NCBI GenBank assembly: GCA_004558865.1
Contig: SFCY01000011.1
Location: 1 to 27,373, forward strand
Direction of reading: 5' to 3'
From: Bacteroidales bacterium
Lineage (GTDB): Bacteria > Bacteroidota > Bacteroidia > Bacteroidales > Bacteroidaceae
DNA length: 27,373 bases
The notes under the pieces were generated by a model, which saw only the letters and a list, made by a program, of their open reading frames with translations, searched no databases and was not told the DNA's origin. Of this stretch, positions 14,219 through 22,830 are shown piece after piece. Positions within the stretch are counted from its first letter, which is position 1. Each line of letters begins with the position of its first letter. The position numbers were made by a program, and so were the translations under genes.

Positions 14219-15295
14219 ATGATAATGAAACATTTCAAACAACTGTTATGCATGGCCTTGCTCTTTTTGTTGGCCTTGCCCTTGGGCGCGACAGAGGGAA
14301 AGTCTGGCGATTTTGACCCAAGCTCCATAGTGCTGGGCCATATCAAGGACTCTTACGACTGGCATGTCACCGACATCGGCGACAAGTCCGTGGTCATCCA
14401 TCTGCCCATCATCGTCAAGAGCTCCACTGGATGGCATGTGTTCAGCTCCTCCCAATTCGAAGAGGAGGCCGACGCCAAAGGCTACCGCCACGGCCCCTAC
14501 GGTCTGGCCATAGCCAGTGCGGGCGACCATGCAGGCAAAATCGTAGAGCTGCAGTCTGATGGCAGCGAGGCGGTGCCGCTCGACATCTCCATAACGAAGA
14601 CGGTCGCCGTGCTGTTCATCGATGCCATCCTGTTGCTGGTCTGCATCCTCATCCCCGCCCGCTGGGCTCGCCGCCACAAGGCAAGCGACGCGGCTCCGGG
14701 AGGATTCGTAGGCTTTATGGAGATGCTCATCACCTATGTGGAAGACAACATTGTCAAGCCTGGAGTGGGAGAGGGCTACGAGAAGTATTCTCCTTATCTC
14801 TTGACATGCTTCTTCTTCATCTTCACTTGCAATCTCATGGGCGTGGTGCCTTTCCCCCCGGGTGGGGGCAATGTCACAGGCAACATCACTGTCACGTTCT
14901 TCCTCGCTCTGTGCACGTTCATCATCACACAGTTCAGCGGCACGAAGCATTATTGGAAGGACATTTTCTGGCCTGATGTGCCCACATGGCTCAAGGCTCC
15001 TGTGCCGTTGATTCCTTTCATAGAGTTCATAGGAATCTTCACCAAGCCTTTCGCCCTGATGATTCGACTCTTCGCCAACATGATGGCAGGACACGCCATC
15101 GCCTTGGCCCTGACGTGCATCATCTTCCTCGTCGTCGCCAATGGCATGGTCATGATTGTTGGCATGTCGATAGTCAGCGTGGTGATGAGTGTGTTCATGA
15201 TGTGCCTTGAACTATTGGTGTGCTTCATCCAATCCATGGTGTTCACCATGCTCTCCGCAACCTTCATCGGGCTGGCGCGGGCTAAAGGAGAATAA
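14219..15295 (+). CDS. atpB: ATP synthase Fo subunit a, with signal-like N-terminus
   Basis: Subunit a forms the two proton half-channels against the c-ring. The 358-residue protein has the conserved core in its second half: LLTCFFFIFTCNLMGVVPFPPG at about 194-215 and the essential arginine in LMIRLFANMMAGH (Arg283), followed by the last long helices. The first 125 residues are extra compared with E. coli: a cleavable-looking signal peptide (KHFKQLLCMALLFLLALPLGATEG) and a soluble, strand-rich segment that should lie in the periplasm. Such extensions are known in Bacteroidetes AtpB. The start is ATG 14219 or ATG 14225; both keep the signal peptide. Confidence 0.95.
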   Translation: MIMKHFKQLLCMALLFLLALPLGATEGKSGDFDPSSIVLGHIKDSYDWHVTDIGDKSVVIHLPIIVKSSTGWHVFSSSQFEEEADAKGYRHGPYGLAIASAGDHAGKIVELQSDGSEAVPLDISITKTVAVLFIDAILLLVCILIPARWARRHKASDAAPGGFVGFMEMLITYVEDNIVKPGVGEGYEKYSPYLLTCFFFIFTCNLMGVVPFPPGGGNVTGNITVTFFLALCTFIITQFSGTKHYWKDIFWPDVPTWLKAPVPLIPFIEFIGIFTKPFALMIRLFANMMAGHAIALALTCIIFLVVANGMVMIVGMSIVSVVMSVFMMCLELLVCFIQSMVFTMLSATFIGLARAKGE

Positions 15296-15341
15296 GCAAC
15301 TAAAACAGAATAATCAAACAACAAATTAAAACTTTACTATT

Positions 15342-15581
15342 ATGATTTCTTTAATGTTAGCAGGAAGTATCTCAGCTTTGGGCGCCGCAGTGGGCGCAGG
15401 TTTGGCAGTTATCGGCGCAGGTTACGGCATAGGCCGCATCGGTGGCAACGCTATGGACGCTATGGCCCGTCAGCCGGAAGTGATGAATAAACTTTTCACC
15501 AACATGATTGTGGCCGCCGCCCTGATTGAGGGTGTTGCCTTGTTCGCCGTGGTGGTAGCCTTCCTTTGCATGGGCAAATAA
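15342..15581 (+). CDS. atpE: ATP synthase Fo subunit c
   Basis: This 79-residue hairpin proteolipid forms the rotating ring. Helix 1 is glycine-rich (GAAVGAGLAVIGAGYGIG), the polar loop has ARQPE at 42-46, and helix 2 carries the ion-binding Glu63 in ALIEGVALFAVVVAFL. Sodium-type rings usually have Gln in helix 1 and Ser or Thr after the helix 2 glutamate. Here those positions are non-polar or Gly, so I infer a proton ring. A 46-base AT-rich gap separates it from atpB, perhaps to allow higher translation as needed for a multimeric ring. Confidence 0.96.
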   Translation: MISLMLAGSISALGAAVGAGLAVIGAGYGIGRIGGNAMDAMARQPEVMNKLFTNMIVAAALIEGVALFAVVVAFLCMGK

Positions 15582-15620
15582 TCCATTCCAGCATCATTCA
15601 AGTGGTTAACATCGCTGCGT

Positions 15621-16127
15621 ATGGATTTATTAATGCCGAGCACAGGTCTTCTCTTTTGGATGACCCTCGTATTCCTCATTGTCTTGTTGATACTCTGGAA
15701 GTGGGGCTTCCCTGCTGTGACCAAGATGGTCAGGGACCGCAAGGAGTACATCGACGAAAGCTTGAGGAAAGCCCACGAGGCGTCGGAGAAGCTTGAGAAC
15801 ATTCAAAAGGAAGGTGAATCCATTCTGCAGGAAGCTCGTGAGAAACAGGCCGCCATCCTCAAGGAGGCTACCGACACTCGCGAGTCGATTGTGGCGAAAG
15901 CTCAAGACAAGGCCCAGGCCGAAGCTGACCGAATCATCTCCGAGGCTAAAGCGGAGATTGAGGTGGAGAAGCAGAACGCCATCCGCGACATTCGCGAACA
16001 AGTGGCTGAACTCAGCGTGAAAATCGCCGAGAAGATTGTGCGTCAGAAGCTTTCGACCGACGACAAGCAGATGGAACTCATCGACAAACTGCTGGATGAG
16101 GTTCAATCCGAAAACAAAGCTAAATAA
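15621..16127 (+). CDS. atpF: ATP synthase Fo subunit b
   Basis: This is the peripheral stalk subunit. The 168-residue protein has one N-terminal membrane helix (LLFWMTLVFLIVLLILWKWGF, about residues 10-30) followed by a long, charged, heptad-like coiled coil rich in Glu, Lys and Ala to about residue 150. This links Fo to F1 through delta. Only one b gene is present in the operon, so the stalk is expected to be a homodimer. It starts 39 bases after atpE and 8 bases separate it from atpH. Confidence 0.95.
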   Translation: MDLLMPSTGLLFWMTLVFLIVLLILWKWGFPAVTKMVRDRKEYIDESLRKAHEASEKLENIQKEGESILQEAREKQAAILKEATDTRESIVAKAQDKAQAEADRIISEAKAEIEVEKQNAIRDIREQVAELSVKIAEKIVRQKLSTDDKQMELIDKLLDEVQSENKAK

Positions 16128-16135
16128 CAACGCTT

Positions 16136-16672
16136 ATGGACTTAGGTGTAATATCGGTTCGATATGCTCGCGCTCTCCTCAAGAGTGCCCTGCTGCAGAA
16201 GATTGCGGACAACGTGTATGCTGACATGCAGAATCTATACAATAGTTATCTGCAGGTGTCCCAGCTGCGCCAGACTGTCGACAATCCCATGCTGCAGAAG
16301 GAACAGAAGCGGCATATTCTGGAGGTTGCCTGCGGAGAGGACGCCACACCACTGGTGAGGCGGTTCCTGCAGCTTGTTCTTGAAGATGACCGGGAGAGCA
16401 CCCTGCAGTTCATGGCTGCTTCGTATATCACGCTTTATCGGAAGAACAAGAATATCATCCGTGGGAAGCTCATCACCGCTGTCCCCGTGTCCGCACAGAC
16501 TGAGGACAAGATGCGTCAGATGGTGGAGGGCAAAACCAAAGGCTCTGTAGAGTTCAACACCGAGGTGGACCCCTCTATCATCGGTGGATTCATCCTTGAA
16601 TATGATACCTACCGGCTTGATGCCAGCGTGAAGCACAAGCTCCAGTCGGTACTCTCACAGTTGAGAAAGTAG
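16136..16672 (+). CDS. atpH: ATP synthase F1 subunit delta
   Basis: Delta (OSCP) joins the b stalk to the top of the alpha/beta hexamer. The 178-residue protein has the family opening ISVRYARALLKSAL, a helical N-terminal domain, and the more conserved C-terminal part (ITAVPVSAQTEDKMRQM, then DPSIIGGFILEYDTYRLDASVKHKLQSVL). Length is normal. It sits between atpF and atpA, as in most ATP synthase operons. Confidence 0.95.
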   Translation: MDLGVISVRYARALLKSALLQKIADNVYADMQNLYNSYLQVSQLRQTVDNPMLQKEQKRHILEVACGEDATPLVRRFLQLVLEDDRESTLQFMAASYITLYRKNKNIIRGKLITAVPVSAQTEDKMRQMVEGKTKGSVEFNTEVDPSIIGGFILEYDTYRLDASVKHKLQSVLSQLRK

Positions 16673-16713
16673 GGATGCCAAGGCATTCCCCTAATTAAAT
16701 TAAAAAAACAATC

Positions 16714-18300
16714 ATGTCAGATAAAATTAAACCAAGCGAAGTTTCTGAGGTTCTTTTGAAGGAACTTGAGGGCATCAACCAGGCTGAGCAATTCGACGAG
16801 GTGGGTACTGTACTCACCGTCGCCGACGGCGTGGCGCGTGTCTATGGACTGCGCAACGTGGAGGCGTCTGAACTTCTCGGGTTTGAGAATGGCACTATGG
16901 CCATTGTGATGAACTTGGAGGAGGACAACGTCGGATGCGTGCTCCTCGGGCCTACAGCTGGAATTAAGGAAGGGCAGAAGGTGAAGCGCACCCATCGCAT
17001 CGCTTCCATTCGCGTCAACGACAACTTCCTCGGCCGCGTGGTCAATCCTCTCGGACAGGCCATCGACGGAAAGGGAGACATCGACCTGGCCGGAGCTTTC
17101 GAAATGCCATTGGATCGCAAGGCCCCTGGCGTAATATACCGCCAGCCCGTGAAGGAGCCTCTGCAGACAGGACTCAAGGCCGTCGACTCCATGATTCCCA
17201 TCGGCCGCGGGCAGCGAGAGCTCATCATCGGCGACCGACAGACCGGTAAGACGGCCATCGCCGTAGACACCATCATCAACCAGAAGCATTTCTATGAGCA
17301 GGGTAAACCTGTATACTGCATCTATGTGGCCATTGGCCAGAAGGCCTCTACCGTGGCAGCCCTCGTGCAGACCCTAAAGGAGCATGGGGCCATGCCTTAT
17401 ACCATAGTGGTCAGCGCCACTGCCGCAGACCCTGCTGCCATGCAGTACTACGCCCCGTTCGCGGGAGCCGCTATCGGTGAGTATTTCCGCGACCGTGGTC
17501 TCTCGGCCCTTGTTGTCTACGACGACCTCTCCAAACAGGCTGTTGCCTATCGTGAGGTGTCGTTGATTCTGCGCCGACCATCCGGACGTGAGGCATATCC
17601 CGGCGACGTGTTCTATCTCCATTCCCGTCTTCTTGAGCGTGCGGCACGCATCAACGACCAGCAGGAAGTGGCCGAGAAGATGAACGACCTGCCCGCATGC
17701 ATGAAGGGACACGTGAGGGGTGGCGGCTCGCTTACCGCTCTGCCTATCATCGAGACACAGGCAGGAGACGTGTCGGCCTATATCCCCACAAACGTGATTT
17801 CCATCACCGATGGCCAGATCTATTTGGAGACCGACCTTTTCAACCAGGGCTTCCGACCTGCCATCAATGTGGGTATCTCGGTGTCGCGTGTGGGTGGATC
17901 CGCACAGATTAAGAGTATGAAGAAAGTGGCCGGTACGCTGAAGATTGACATGGCTCAGTATCGCGAGTTGGAGGCTTTCTCCAAGTTCTCAAGTGATATG
18001 GATCCTGTAACCGCCATGACCCTTGACCGTGGACGCAAGAACAACCAGCTGCTCATCCAGCCCCAGTATAGTCCTATGCCTGTGGGAGAGCAGGTGGCCA
18101 TCATCTTCTGTGGTGTTCGCGGATTGATGCACGAGGTTCCTGTAGAGCAGGTGCGCAAGTGCCAGGACCAGTTCCTTGAGCAGATGCGCATCAACCATCA
18201 GGATGTCATCGATACCCTTGCCGCCGGCAAGATCGACGACAACTGCACTAAGGTCATCACCGATGTCATGGCAAATGTCGCCGGACAGTTTAAAGCTTGA
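16714..18300 (+). CDS. atpA: ATP synthase F1 subunit alpha
   Basis: Alpha is the non-catalytic nucleotide-binding subunit of F1. The 528-residue protein has the beta-barrel N-terminal domain (VLTVADGVARVYGLRNVEA), the P-loop GDRQTGKT at 173-180, and the conserved VVYDDLSKQAVAYRE and LLRRPSGREAYPGDVFYLHSRLLERAA-like segments (here LILRRPSGREAYPGDVFYLH). The VGGSAQIKSMKKVAG segment includes the alpha-type arginine region. It is slightly longer than the E. coli protein (513). The ATG at 16714 follows an A-rich leader. Confidence 0.97.
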   Translation: MSDKIKPSEVSEVLLKELEGINQAEQFDEVGTVLTVADGVARVYGLRNVEASELLGFENGTMAIVMNLEEDNVGCVLLGPTAGIKEGQKVKRTHRIASIRVNDNFLGRVVNPLGQAIDGKGDIDLAGAFEMPLDRKAPGVIYRQPVKEPLQTGLKAVDSMIPIGRGQRELIIGDRQTGKTAIAVDTIINQKHFYEQGKPVYCIYVAIGQKASTVAALVQTLKEHGAMPYTIVVSATAADPAAMQYYAPFAGAAIGEYFRDRGLSALVVYDDLSKQAVAYREVSLILRRPSGREAYPGDVFYLHSRLLERAARINDQQEVAEKMNDLPACMKGHVRGGGSLTALPIIETQAGDVSAYIPTNVISITDGQIYLETDLFNQGFRPAINVGISVSRVGGSAQIKSMKKVAGTLKIDMAQYRELEAFSKFSSDMDPVTAMTLDRGRKNNQLLIQPQYSPMPVGEQVAIIFCGVRGLMHEVPVEQVRKCQDQFLEQMRINHQDVIDTLAAGKIDDNCTKVITDVMANVAGQFKA

Positions 18301-18306
18301 TAGCCT

Positions 18307-19272
18307 ATGCCTTCTCTAAAGGAAATCAAAACGAGAATCGCCAGCGTCAACAACACCCGTAAGATTACGAGTGCCATGAAGATGGTGGCCTCTTCCAAGC
18401 TGCATCATGCGCAGACGGCTATTCAGAACATGCTGCCCTATGAGAACATGCTTGAGCATATCCTCAAGAGTTTTCTTATCAGTGTGCCTGAAGTCCAGAC
18501 CATCTACAATGTGGAGCGTCCAGTCCTGCGCCGTGTGGCTTTGGTGGTTTTCTCGTCCAACAGTTCTCTCTGCGGAGGATTCAACAGCAACGTCATCAAG
18601 AAAATGTTGCAGGCCATCGACGAATATCATTCGCAGGGAGTCAAAGATGTTGTCGTTTATCCCGTAGGCCGCAAGGTGGCTGAGAAGGTAAAGAAGTTGG
18701 GCATCCCGTTTGAAGGTCCGTTCCTCGAACTGGCCGACAAGCCAAATGCGCAAGGTTGCACTCAGATAGCCTCTGGGCTGATGGAAAAATATGCCAAGGG
18801 CGAGATTGATAGGGTGGAGCTGGTGTTCCATCATTTCAAGAGTGCCGGCTCGCAGATTCTGCTCCGCCGTACGCTCTTGCCCATAGACATCAACACTGAG
18901 CTTGGAGCCCTCAACGACCGCGACCTGAGTTCCAACATGGTGACTGCCAAGGCCCAGGAGTATCTGCGCAAGAAAGGTCAGGATGTGAGTGGGCGTGAGG
19001 TGCAGGGTCGCGTAATCAATGATGACTTCATTGTGGAGCCTGACTTGACAACCGTTCTGAGCTCACTCATCCCCAAGCTGCTCCACCTCATGGTCTATAC
19101 GGCTTTGCTCGACAGCAATGCCTCAGAGCATGCCGCCCGGATGGTAGCCATGCAAACCGCAACCGACAACGCTGATGAGATACTCCGCGATTTGAACTTG
19201 CAGTACAACAAGAGTCGTCAGCAAGCCATTACAAGCGAGTTGCTGGATATTGTAGGCGGACAGGCAAGATAA
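18307..19272 (+). CDS. atpG: ATP synthase F1 subunit gamma
   Basis: Gamma is the central rotor shaft inside the alpha/beta ring. The 321-residue protein has the conserved N-terminal helix PSLKEIKTRIASVNNTRKITSAMKMVASSKL and the C-terminal helix with SEHAARMVAMQTATDNADEIL, which interact with beta. It is about 30 residues longer than the E. coli subunit, spread over the Rossmann-like middle region. It is the last gene of the operon, 6 bases after atpA, and a strong terminator follows. Confidence 0.96.
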   Translation: MPSLKEIKTRIASVNNTRKITSAMKMVASSKLHHAQTAIQNMLPYENMLEHILKSFLISVPEVQTIYNVERPVLRRVALVVFSSNSSLCGGFNSNVIKKMLQAIDEYHSQGVKDVVVYPVGRKVAEKVKKLGIPFEGPFLELADKPNAQGCTQIASGLMEKYAKGEIDRVELVFHHFKSAGSQILLRRTLLPIDINTELGALNDRDLSSNMVTAKAQEYLRKKGQDVSGREVQGRVINDDFIVEPDLTTVLSSLIPKLLHLMVYTALLDSNASEHAARMVAMQTATDNADEILRDLNLQYNKSRQQAITSELLDIVGGQAR

Positions 19273-19340
19273 AACACCAATGCACTTCTTATTATATAGG
19301 ACAAAGCGTGGCTTTCTATGTAATTAGTGTTAAATTCATT

Positions 19341-19379
19341 AAGGCCTCTTCACTTTTCGATGGGTGAAGAGGCCTTTTT
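19341..19379 (+). terminator. Intrinsic terminator of the ATP synthase operon
   Basis: AAGGCCTCTTCAC at 19341-19353 pairs perfectly with GTGAAGAGGCCTT at 19364-19376, with a 10-base loop, and the stem runs into five T residues. It is a textbook terminator 68 bases after atpG. Confidence 0.93.
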
Positions 19380-19393
19380 CGTATGGTTTTTAG

Positions 19394-19401
19394 TATCTTT
19401 G
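19394..19401 (+). promoter_or_regulatory. -7 box of the rpsP promoter
   Basis: TATCTTTG lies 15 bases after the atp terminator. I see no good TTTG at the matching -33 distance. Transcription from here would give a leader of about 50 bases to the ATG of rpsP. Confidence 0.65.
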
Positions 19402-19457
19402 CAGCCGCTAAGACGAGTTCTTGGCATCAAATTCAAACCAATAAACAAATAAATTAA

Positions 19458-20012
19458 ATGGCAACAAAAATCAGATTGCAACGCGGCGGTCGTAAAGGCT
19501 ATGCTTTCTACAGCATCGTAATCGCCGACGTGAGAGCACCACGTGATGGTAAGTTTATCGAGAAGATTGGTACTTTCAATCCCAATACCAATCCTGCTAC
19601 CACAGATTTGAATTTCGACCGTGCTCTCTACTGGGTAGAGACCGGCGCACAGCCAACCGACACTGTACGCAACATCCTCAAGAGCGAGGGCGTCTACTTG
19701 ATGAAGCATCTCCGCGGAGGTGTGAAGAAGGGAGCTTTCGACGAGGAGACTTGCCAGAAGAAGTTCGATGCATGGAAGGCTGGAAAAGACCAGAAGCTCA
19801 TCGCTGCCAAGGATGCCGTCTCGAAGGCACGCAAGGAGGCAGCCGCTAAGGAACTTGAGGCTGAGAAGAAGATCAATGAGGCCGTGGCCAAGAAAGTGGC
19901 CGACAAGAAGGCTGCTGAGGCTGCCGCAAAGGCTGAGGCCGAGGCTGCAAAGGCTGCTGCAGAGCAGCCTCAGGCTGGGGGTGACGCCGCAGATGCTCCC
20001 GCAGAGGCTTAA
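19458..20012 (+). CDS. rpsP: Ribosomal protein bS16 with long C-terminal extension
   Basis: bS16 is an assembly protein of the small ribosomal subunit. Residues 1-85 are the standard domain (ATKIRLQRGGRKGYAFYSIV, FIEKIGTFNPN, YLMKHLRGGV near the end). The E. coli protein is only 82 residues, whereas this one continues to 184. The extra part has a polar stretch (90-115), then a Lys/Glu/Ala-rich segment (115-170) that should be a long helix or coiled coil, and a Gly/Ala/Asp tail. Longer S16 proteins are usual in Bacteroidetes, so this is probably not a fusion error. The gene stands alone between a promoter and a terminator. Confidence 0.95.
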   Translation: MATKIRLQRGGRKGYAFYSIVIADVRAPRDGKFIEKIGTFNPNTNPATTDLNFDRALYWVETGAQPTDTVRNILKSEGVYLMKHLRGGVKKGAFDEETCQKKFDAWKAGKDQKLIAAKDAVSKARKEAAAKELEAEKKINEAVAKKVADKKAAEAAAKAEAEAAKAAAEQPQAGGDAADAPAEA

Positions 20013-20037
20013 TCTCTACAGTTTTCATTCCAAACAG

Positions 20038-20072
20038 GAAACCGGAAGGAGTTGTCTTTCCGGTTTCTTTTT
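20038..20072 (+). terminator. Intrinsic terminator after rpsP
   Basis: GAAACCGGAA at 20038-20047 pairs with TTCCGGTTTC at 20058-20067, followed by a T-rich stretch (CTTTTTAT). It lies 26 bases after the rpsP stop codon. Confidence 0.88.
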
Positions 20073-20099
20073 ATATCTGGGGTAACACCCACTTCCAAA

Positions 20100-20140
20100 A
20101 GTTGCTTTCCAGCTGTCCCCCATTGTTGTCGAAAGCAACT
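20100..20140. other. 10-bp inverted repeat in the rpsP/sulfatase gap
   Basis: AGTTGCTTTC at 20100-20109 is perfectly complementary to GAAAGCAACT at 20131-20140 with a 21-base loop; CCAA and TTGG outside may extend it. It is separate from the rpsP terminator and lies upstream of the next promoter. There is no T tract on either side. Confidence 0.7.
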
Positions 20141-20212
20141 CGTTGGAGGGGGGGAAGTCCCTCGGTTGTCAGATTTGTAAGCCAAGGGTAACAGGATTTG
20201 CAACTTTTTTGC

Positions 20213-20220
20213 TACCTTTG
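20213..20220 (+). promoter_or_regulatory. -7 box of the LtaS-like gene promoter
   Basis: TACCTTTG ends only 5 bases before the ATG at 20226. No TTTG sits at the usual -33 distance; the nearest, at 20197-20200, is too close. If used, the message would be nearly leaderless, or translation would start at the in-frame ATG 20235. Confidence 0.65.
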
Positions 20221-20225
20221 CGCCC

Positions 20226-22028
20226 ATGAAGAAAATGGAGGCCTTTGTAGGTGGTTTTTTGTATTGGGTATTGCTTTCCTTGATACTCAAGGTGGGCTTT
20301 ATGCTCTACAACCTTTCTGTTTACAGCTCCGTCGGGGGGATTGATTGGCTCAGCGTGTTGTGGCATGGATTGCCACTCGACTGCTCTTTGGCTGGGTATC
20401 TATCCATCATTCCTGGTTTGTCGCTGATGGTTGGTGTTTGGATGGGCAATGGAGGAGAGGTCTTCCGACGATTCTATTATTGGCTTGCCTCGTGGATAGT
20501 GGTTATCTTGAGTATGCTCAATGCCGTGCTCTACGGATATTGGCGGTTTCCTCTCGACACCACTCCTTTTTTCTATTTCTTCTCGTCACCCTCAGACGCC
20601 TTGGCCAGTGCGGGATGGAGGGAATACACCGTGTTGGCTGTTCTTGTAGCCTTGCTGGCGCTCTCTGCCTGGATGACGATGAGGCGAGGCAGACGTTGCA
20701 AGTCAGCCGACGCTACTCCGCATCGTATGTCTACAACTTTGGGATTGTGCGTCCTGATGGCCTTGCTCTTCATCCCAATTCGTGGTGGACTGACGGTCTC
20801 GACCATGAACACAGGAGAAGTCTATTACAGTGAGAATGAGGCTCTCAATCATGCAGCCGTGAATCCCGTGTTCTCTCTCATGGAGTCTGTTTCCAAACAG
20901 GAGGATTTCGGACGGCAGTACCGACTGATGGATGATGCTCAGGCCTCTTCCATTTTCCAAGCGATGACCGCAACGGGTTCTGACTCCACGCAGAATATCC
21001 TCAGCCAAAGTCGTCCCGACGTGTACATTATCATTATGGAGAGCTTCTCCCGTCTTGTGATGGAGACCGGGGCTACGCCCTGTCTCAATCGTCTGGCCGA
21101 CGAGGGGGTGTTCTTCGAGAACTTCTACGCCAACAGCTTCCGCACCGACCGTGGACTTGTGGCTGTGCTGAGTGGATTCCCAGGCCAGCCCACCATGAGC
21201 ATCATGAAGTATCCCGCCAAGACACGCCATTTGCCCTCCATAGCAAGGTCGCTGCGCAAGGCAGGCTATTCTGCAGTGTATTATTATGGGGGCGACGCTG
21301 ATTTCTGCAACCAGCGGTCGTATCTTGTCTCACAAGGTTACCAGCGAATTGTTGACGACAAAGAATTTCCCCTTAGATATAGGCTCAGTAAGTGGGGAGT
21401 ACCCGACGGACCCGTATTTGGAAGAGTGGAGGAGGACGTGGAAAAAGGCAGCGACAAGTCGCCTGCGCTGCGTGTCATTCAGACTTCCAGCTCTCATGAG
21501 CCCTTCGATGTTCCGGCGAGGCTCAATGCCAACAAACGTCTCAATGCCTTCGCATACGCCGACCAGCAGATTGGCCAGTTTGTCAGCTATCTCCGCCGCA
21601 GCGGCCGATGGCAGCGAAGCCTTGTAGTGCTTGTGGCCGACCATCTTGGCGCTTGGCCGGAGAATATCGACAACGGCCGTTTGGACCGCTTCCAGATTCC
21701 TCTTATCATCACGGGTGGTGCGGTCCGTTCGCCCCTCAAGTCTGCTGTCTACGGCAGTCAGCAGGACATTGCCGCAACTCTGCTTGGGCAGCTTGGCATC
21801 CGCCACGACGATTTCCTTTTCAGTAAGGATCTGCTCAATCCTGCGATTCCCCACTTTGCTTTCTTCACCTATCCCGATGCGTTTGGCATGGCCGATGCCG
21901 ACAACCAGTTGATATACGACTTGAAGGCCAAGCGAATCCTGATAGACCAAGGACATCGGCGGGGAAAGAACTTTCTGAGCGGCAAGGCCTACCTCCAGAA
22001 GCTCTACGATGTTATCAGTCGGTTGTAA
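20226..22028 (+). CDS. LtaS-like membrane sulfatase-fold enzyme
   Basis: This 600-residue protein has about five N-terminal membrane helices (near residues 8-30, 51-73, 84-106, 133-150 and 170-188) and a large extracytoplasmic domain of the alkaline-phosphatase/sulfatase superfamily. Likely metal and nucleophile residues are Glu272 (IIIMESFS), Thr308 (NSFRTDRG), Asp472 and His473 (LVVLVADH), with His424 in SSSHEPF. The Thr nucleophile and overall layout fit the LTA-synthase/phosphoglycerol transferase group. In a Gram-negative, the enzyme would more likely transfer a phospho-group to a periplasmic glycan or lipid than make lipoteichoic acid; the substrate is unknown. The ATG at 20226 lies right after the promoter -7 box. 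The stop overlaps the next gene (TAATG). Confidence 0.85.
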   Translation: MKKMEAFVGGFLYWVLLSLILKVGFMLYNLSVYSSVGGIDWLSVLWHGLPLDCSLAGYLSIIPGLSLMVGVWMGNGGEVFRRFYYWLASWIVVILSMLNAVLYGYWRFPLDTTPFFYFFSSPSDALASAGWREYTVLAVLVALLALSAWMTMRRGRRCKSADATPHRMSTTLGLCVLMALLFIPIRGGLTVSTMNTGEVYYSENEALNHAAVNPVFSLMESVSKQEDFGRQYRLMDDAQASSIFQAMTATGSDSTQNILSQSRPDVYIIIMESFSRLVMETGATPCLNRLADEGVFFENFYANSFRTDRGLVAVLSGFPGQPTMSIMKYPAKTRHLPSIARSLRKAGYSAVYYYGGDADFCNQRSYLVSQGYQRIVDDKEFPLRYRLSKWGVPDGPVFGRVEEDVEKGSDKSPALRVIQTSSSHEPFDVPARLNANKRLNAFAYADQQIGQFVSYLRRSGRWQRSLVVLVADHLGAWPENIDNGRLDRFQIPLIITGGAVRSPLKSAVYGSQQDIAATLLGQLGIRHDDFLFSKDLLNPAIPHFAFFTYPDAFGMADADNQLIYDLKAKRILIDQGHRRGKNFLSGKAYLQKLYDVISRL

Positions 22029-22738
22029 TGCAGTTAGTGACAACGATGGAAATCAAGCCCATAGCCATATTCCACTCGCCTTTCTCCAGCAAGTTTGGCA
22101 TTCCCAAACAGAGCGGAATAGTTGACACCCTTCAAGGCAGAATCGTGATGGAGCCCCAATGGCGAATGCCTGAGGCTCTTAAGGGACTTGAGGGCTTCGA
22201 CTATCTATGGCTTGTATGGGGATTCTCCGCCAACAGCCATGCGCCGGCTTCCCCAATGGTGCGTCCGCCCCGTTTGGGAGGCAACGAGCGAGTGGGGGTG
22301 TTTGCCTCGCGCAGTCCTTTCCGCCCCAACCCTATCGGCCTTTCGTCCGTGAGATTGGAGGGCGTGGAGTGGGAGGGGAGTGAAGCCCCGGTCATACTAG
22401 TCAGAGGAGCGGATTTGATGGATGGGACACCCATCTACGACATCAAGCCCTATGTGGCATACGCCGACTCCCATCCCGATGCCCGCAGTGGCTTTGTCGA
22501 CACCCATCAATGGCGAACTCTGCGGGTGGAGATTATGCCTGCCGTGGAGACCCTGTTGAGCCAGCAAGGTTTTCCGCACTTGCTTTTAGCCCAGCTGAGG
22601 GATGTTCTGGCACAAGACCCCCGTCCCCAATACCAGAAAGACCCTGACCGGGTATACGGCATGCCTTTCGCAGGTTTTGACATTCGTTTTCGGGTGTGTG
22701 GCGACCAGTTGACTGTCATCGATGCGGAGAAGATGTAG
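22028..22738 (+). CDS. trmO: tRNA (t6A37) N6-methyltransferase TrmO
   Basis: TrmO methylates N6-threonylcarbamoyladenosine at position 37 of certain threonine tRNAs, using S-adenosylmethionine through a small beta-barrel fold. The 236-residue protein has the family opening IKPIAIFHSPF, then RSPFRPNPIGLSSVRL at 95-110 and DLMDGTPIYDIKPYVAYADS at 129-148. The C-terminal domain includes DPDRVYGMPFAGFDIRF. The ATG at 22028 overlaps the preceding stop (TAATG); the in-frame ATG at 22046, six codons later, begins closer to family similarity and is an equally good start. It is probably co-transcribed with the LtaS-like gene by position, with no functional link evident. Confidence 0.93.
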   Translation: MQLVTTMEIKPIAIFHSPFSSKFGIPKQSGIVDTLQGRIVMEPQWRMPEALKGLEGFDYLWLVWGFSANSHAPASPMVRPPRLGGNERVGVFASRSPFRPNPIGLSSVRLEGVEWEGSEAPVILVRGADLMDGTPIYDIKPYVAYADSHPDARSGFVDTHQWRTLRVEIMPAVETLLSQQGFPHLLLAQLRDVLAQDPRPQYQKDPDRVYGMPFAGFDIRFRVCGDQLTVIDAEKM

Positions 22739-22830
22739 CTCTTTGTTCCCAACTCAAGAGCAGTATTCCGCCCCAGCCCTCATAAAAGATTATTTAACGT
22801 AAGAACCCTAATAAATGAGGATGGAATTGG

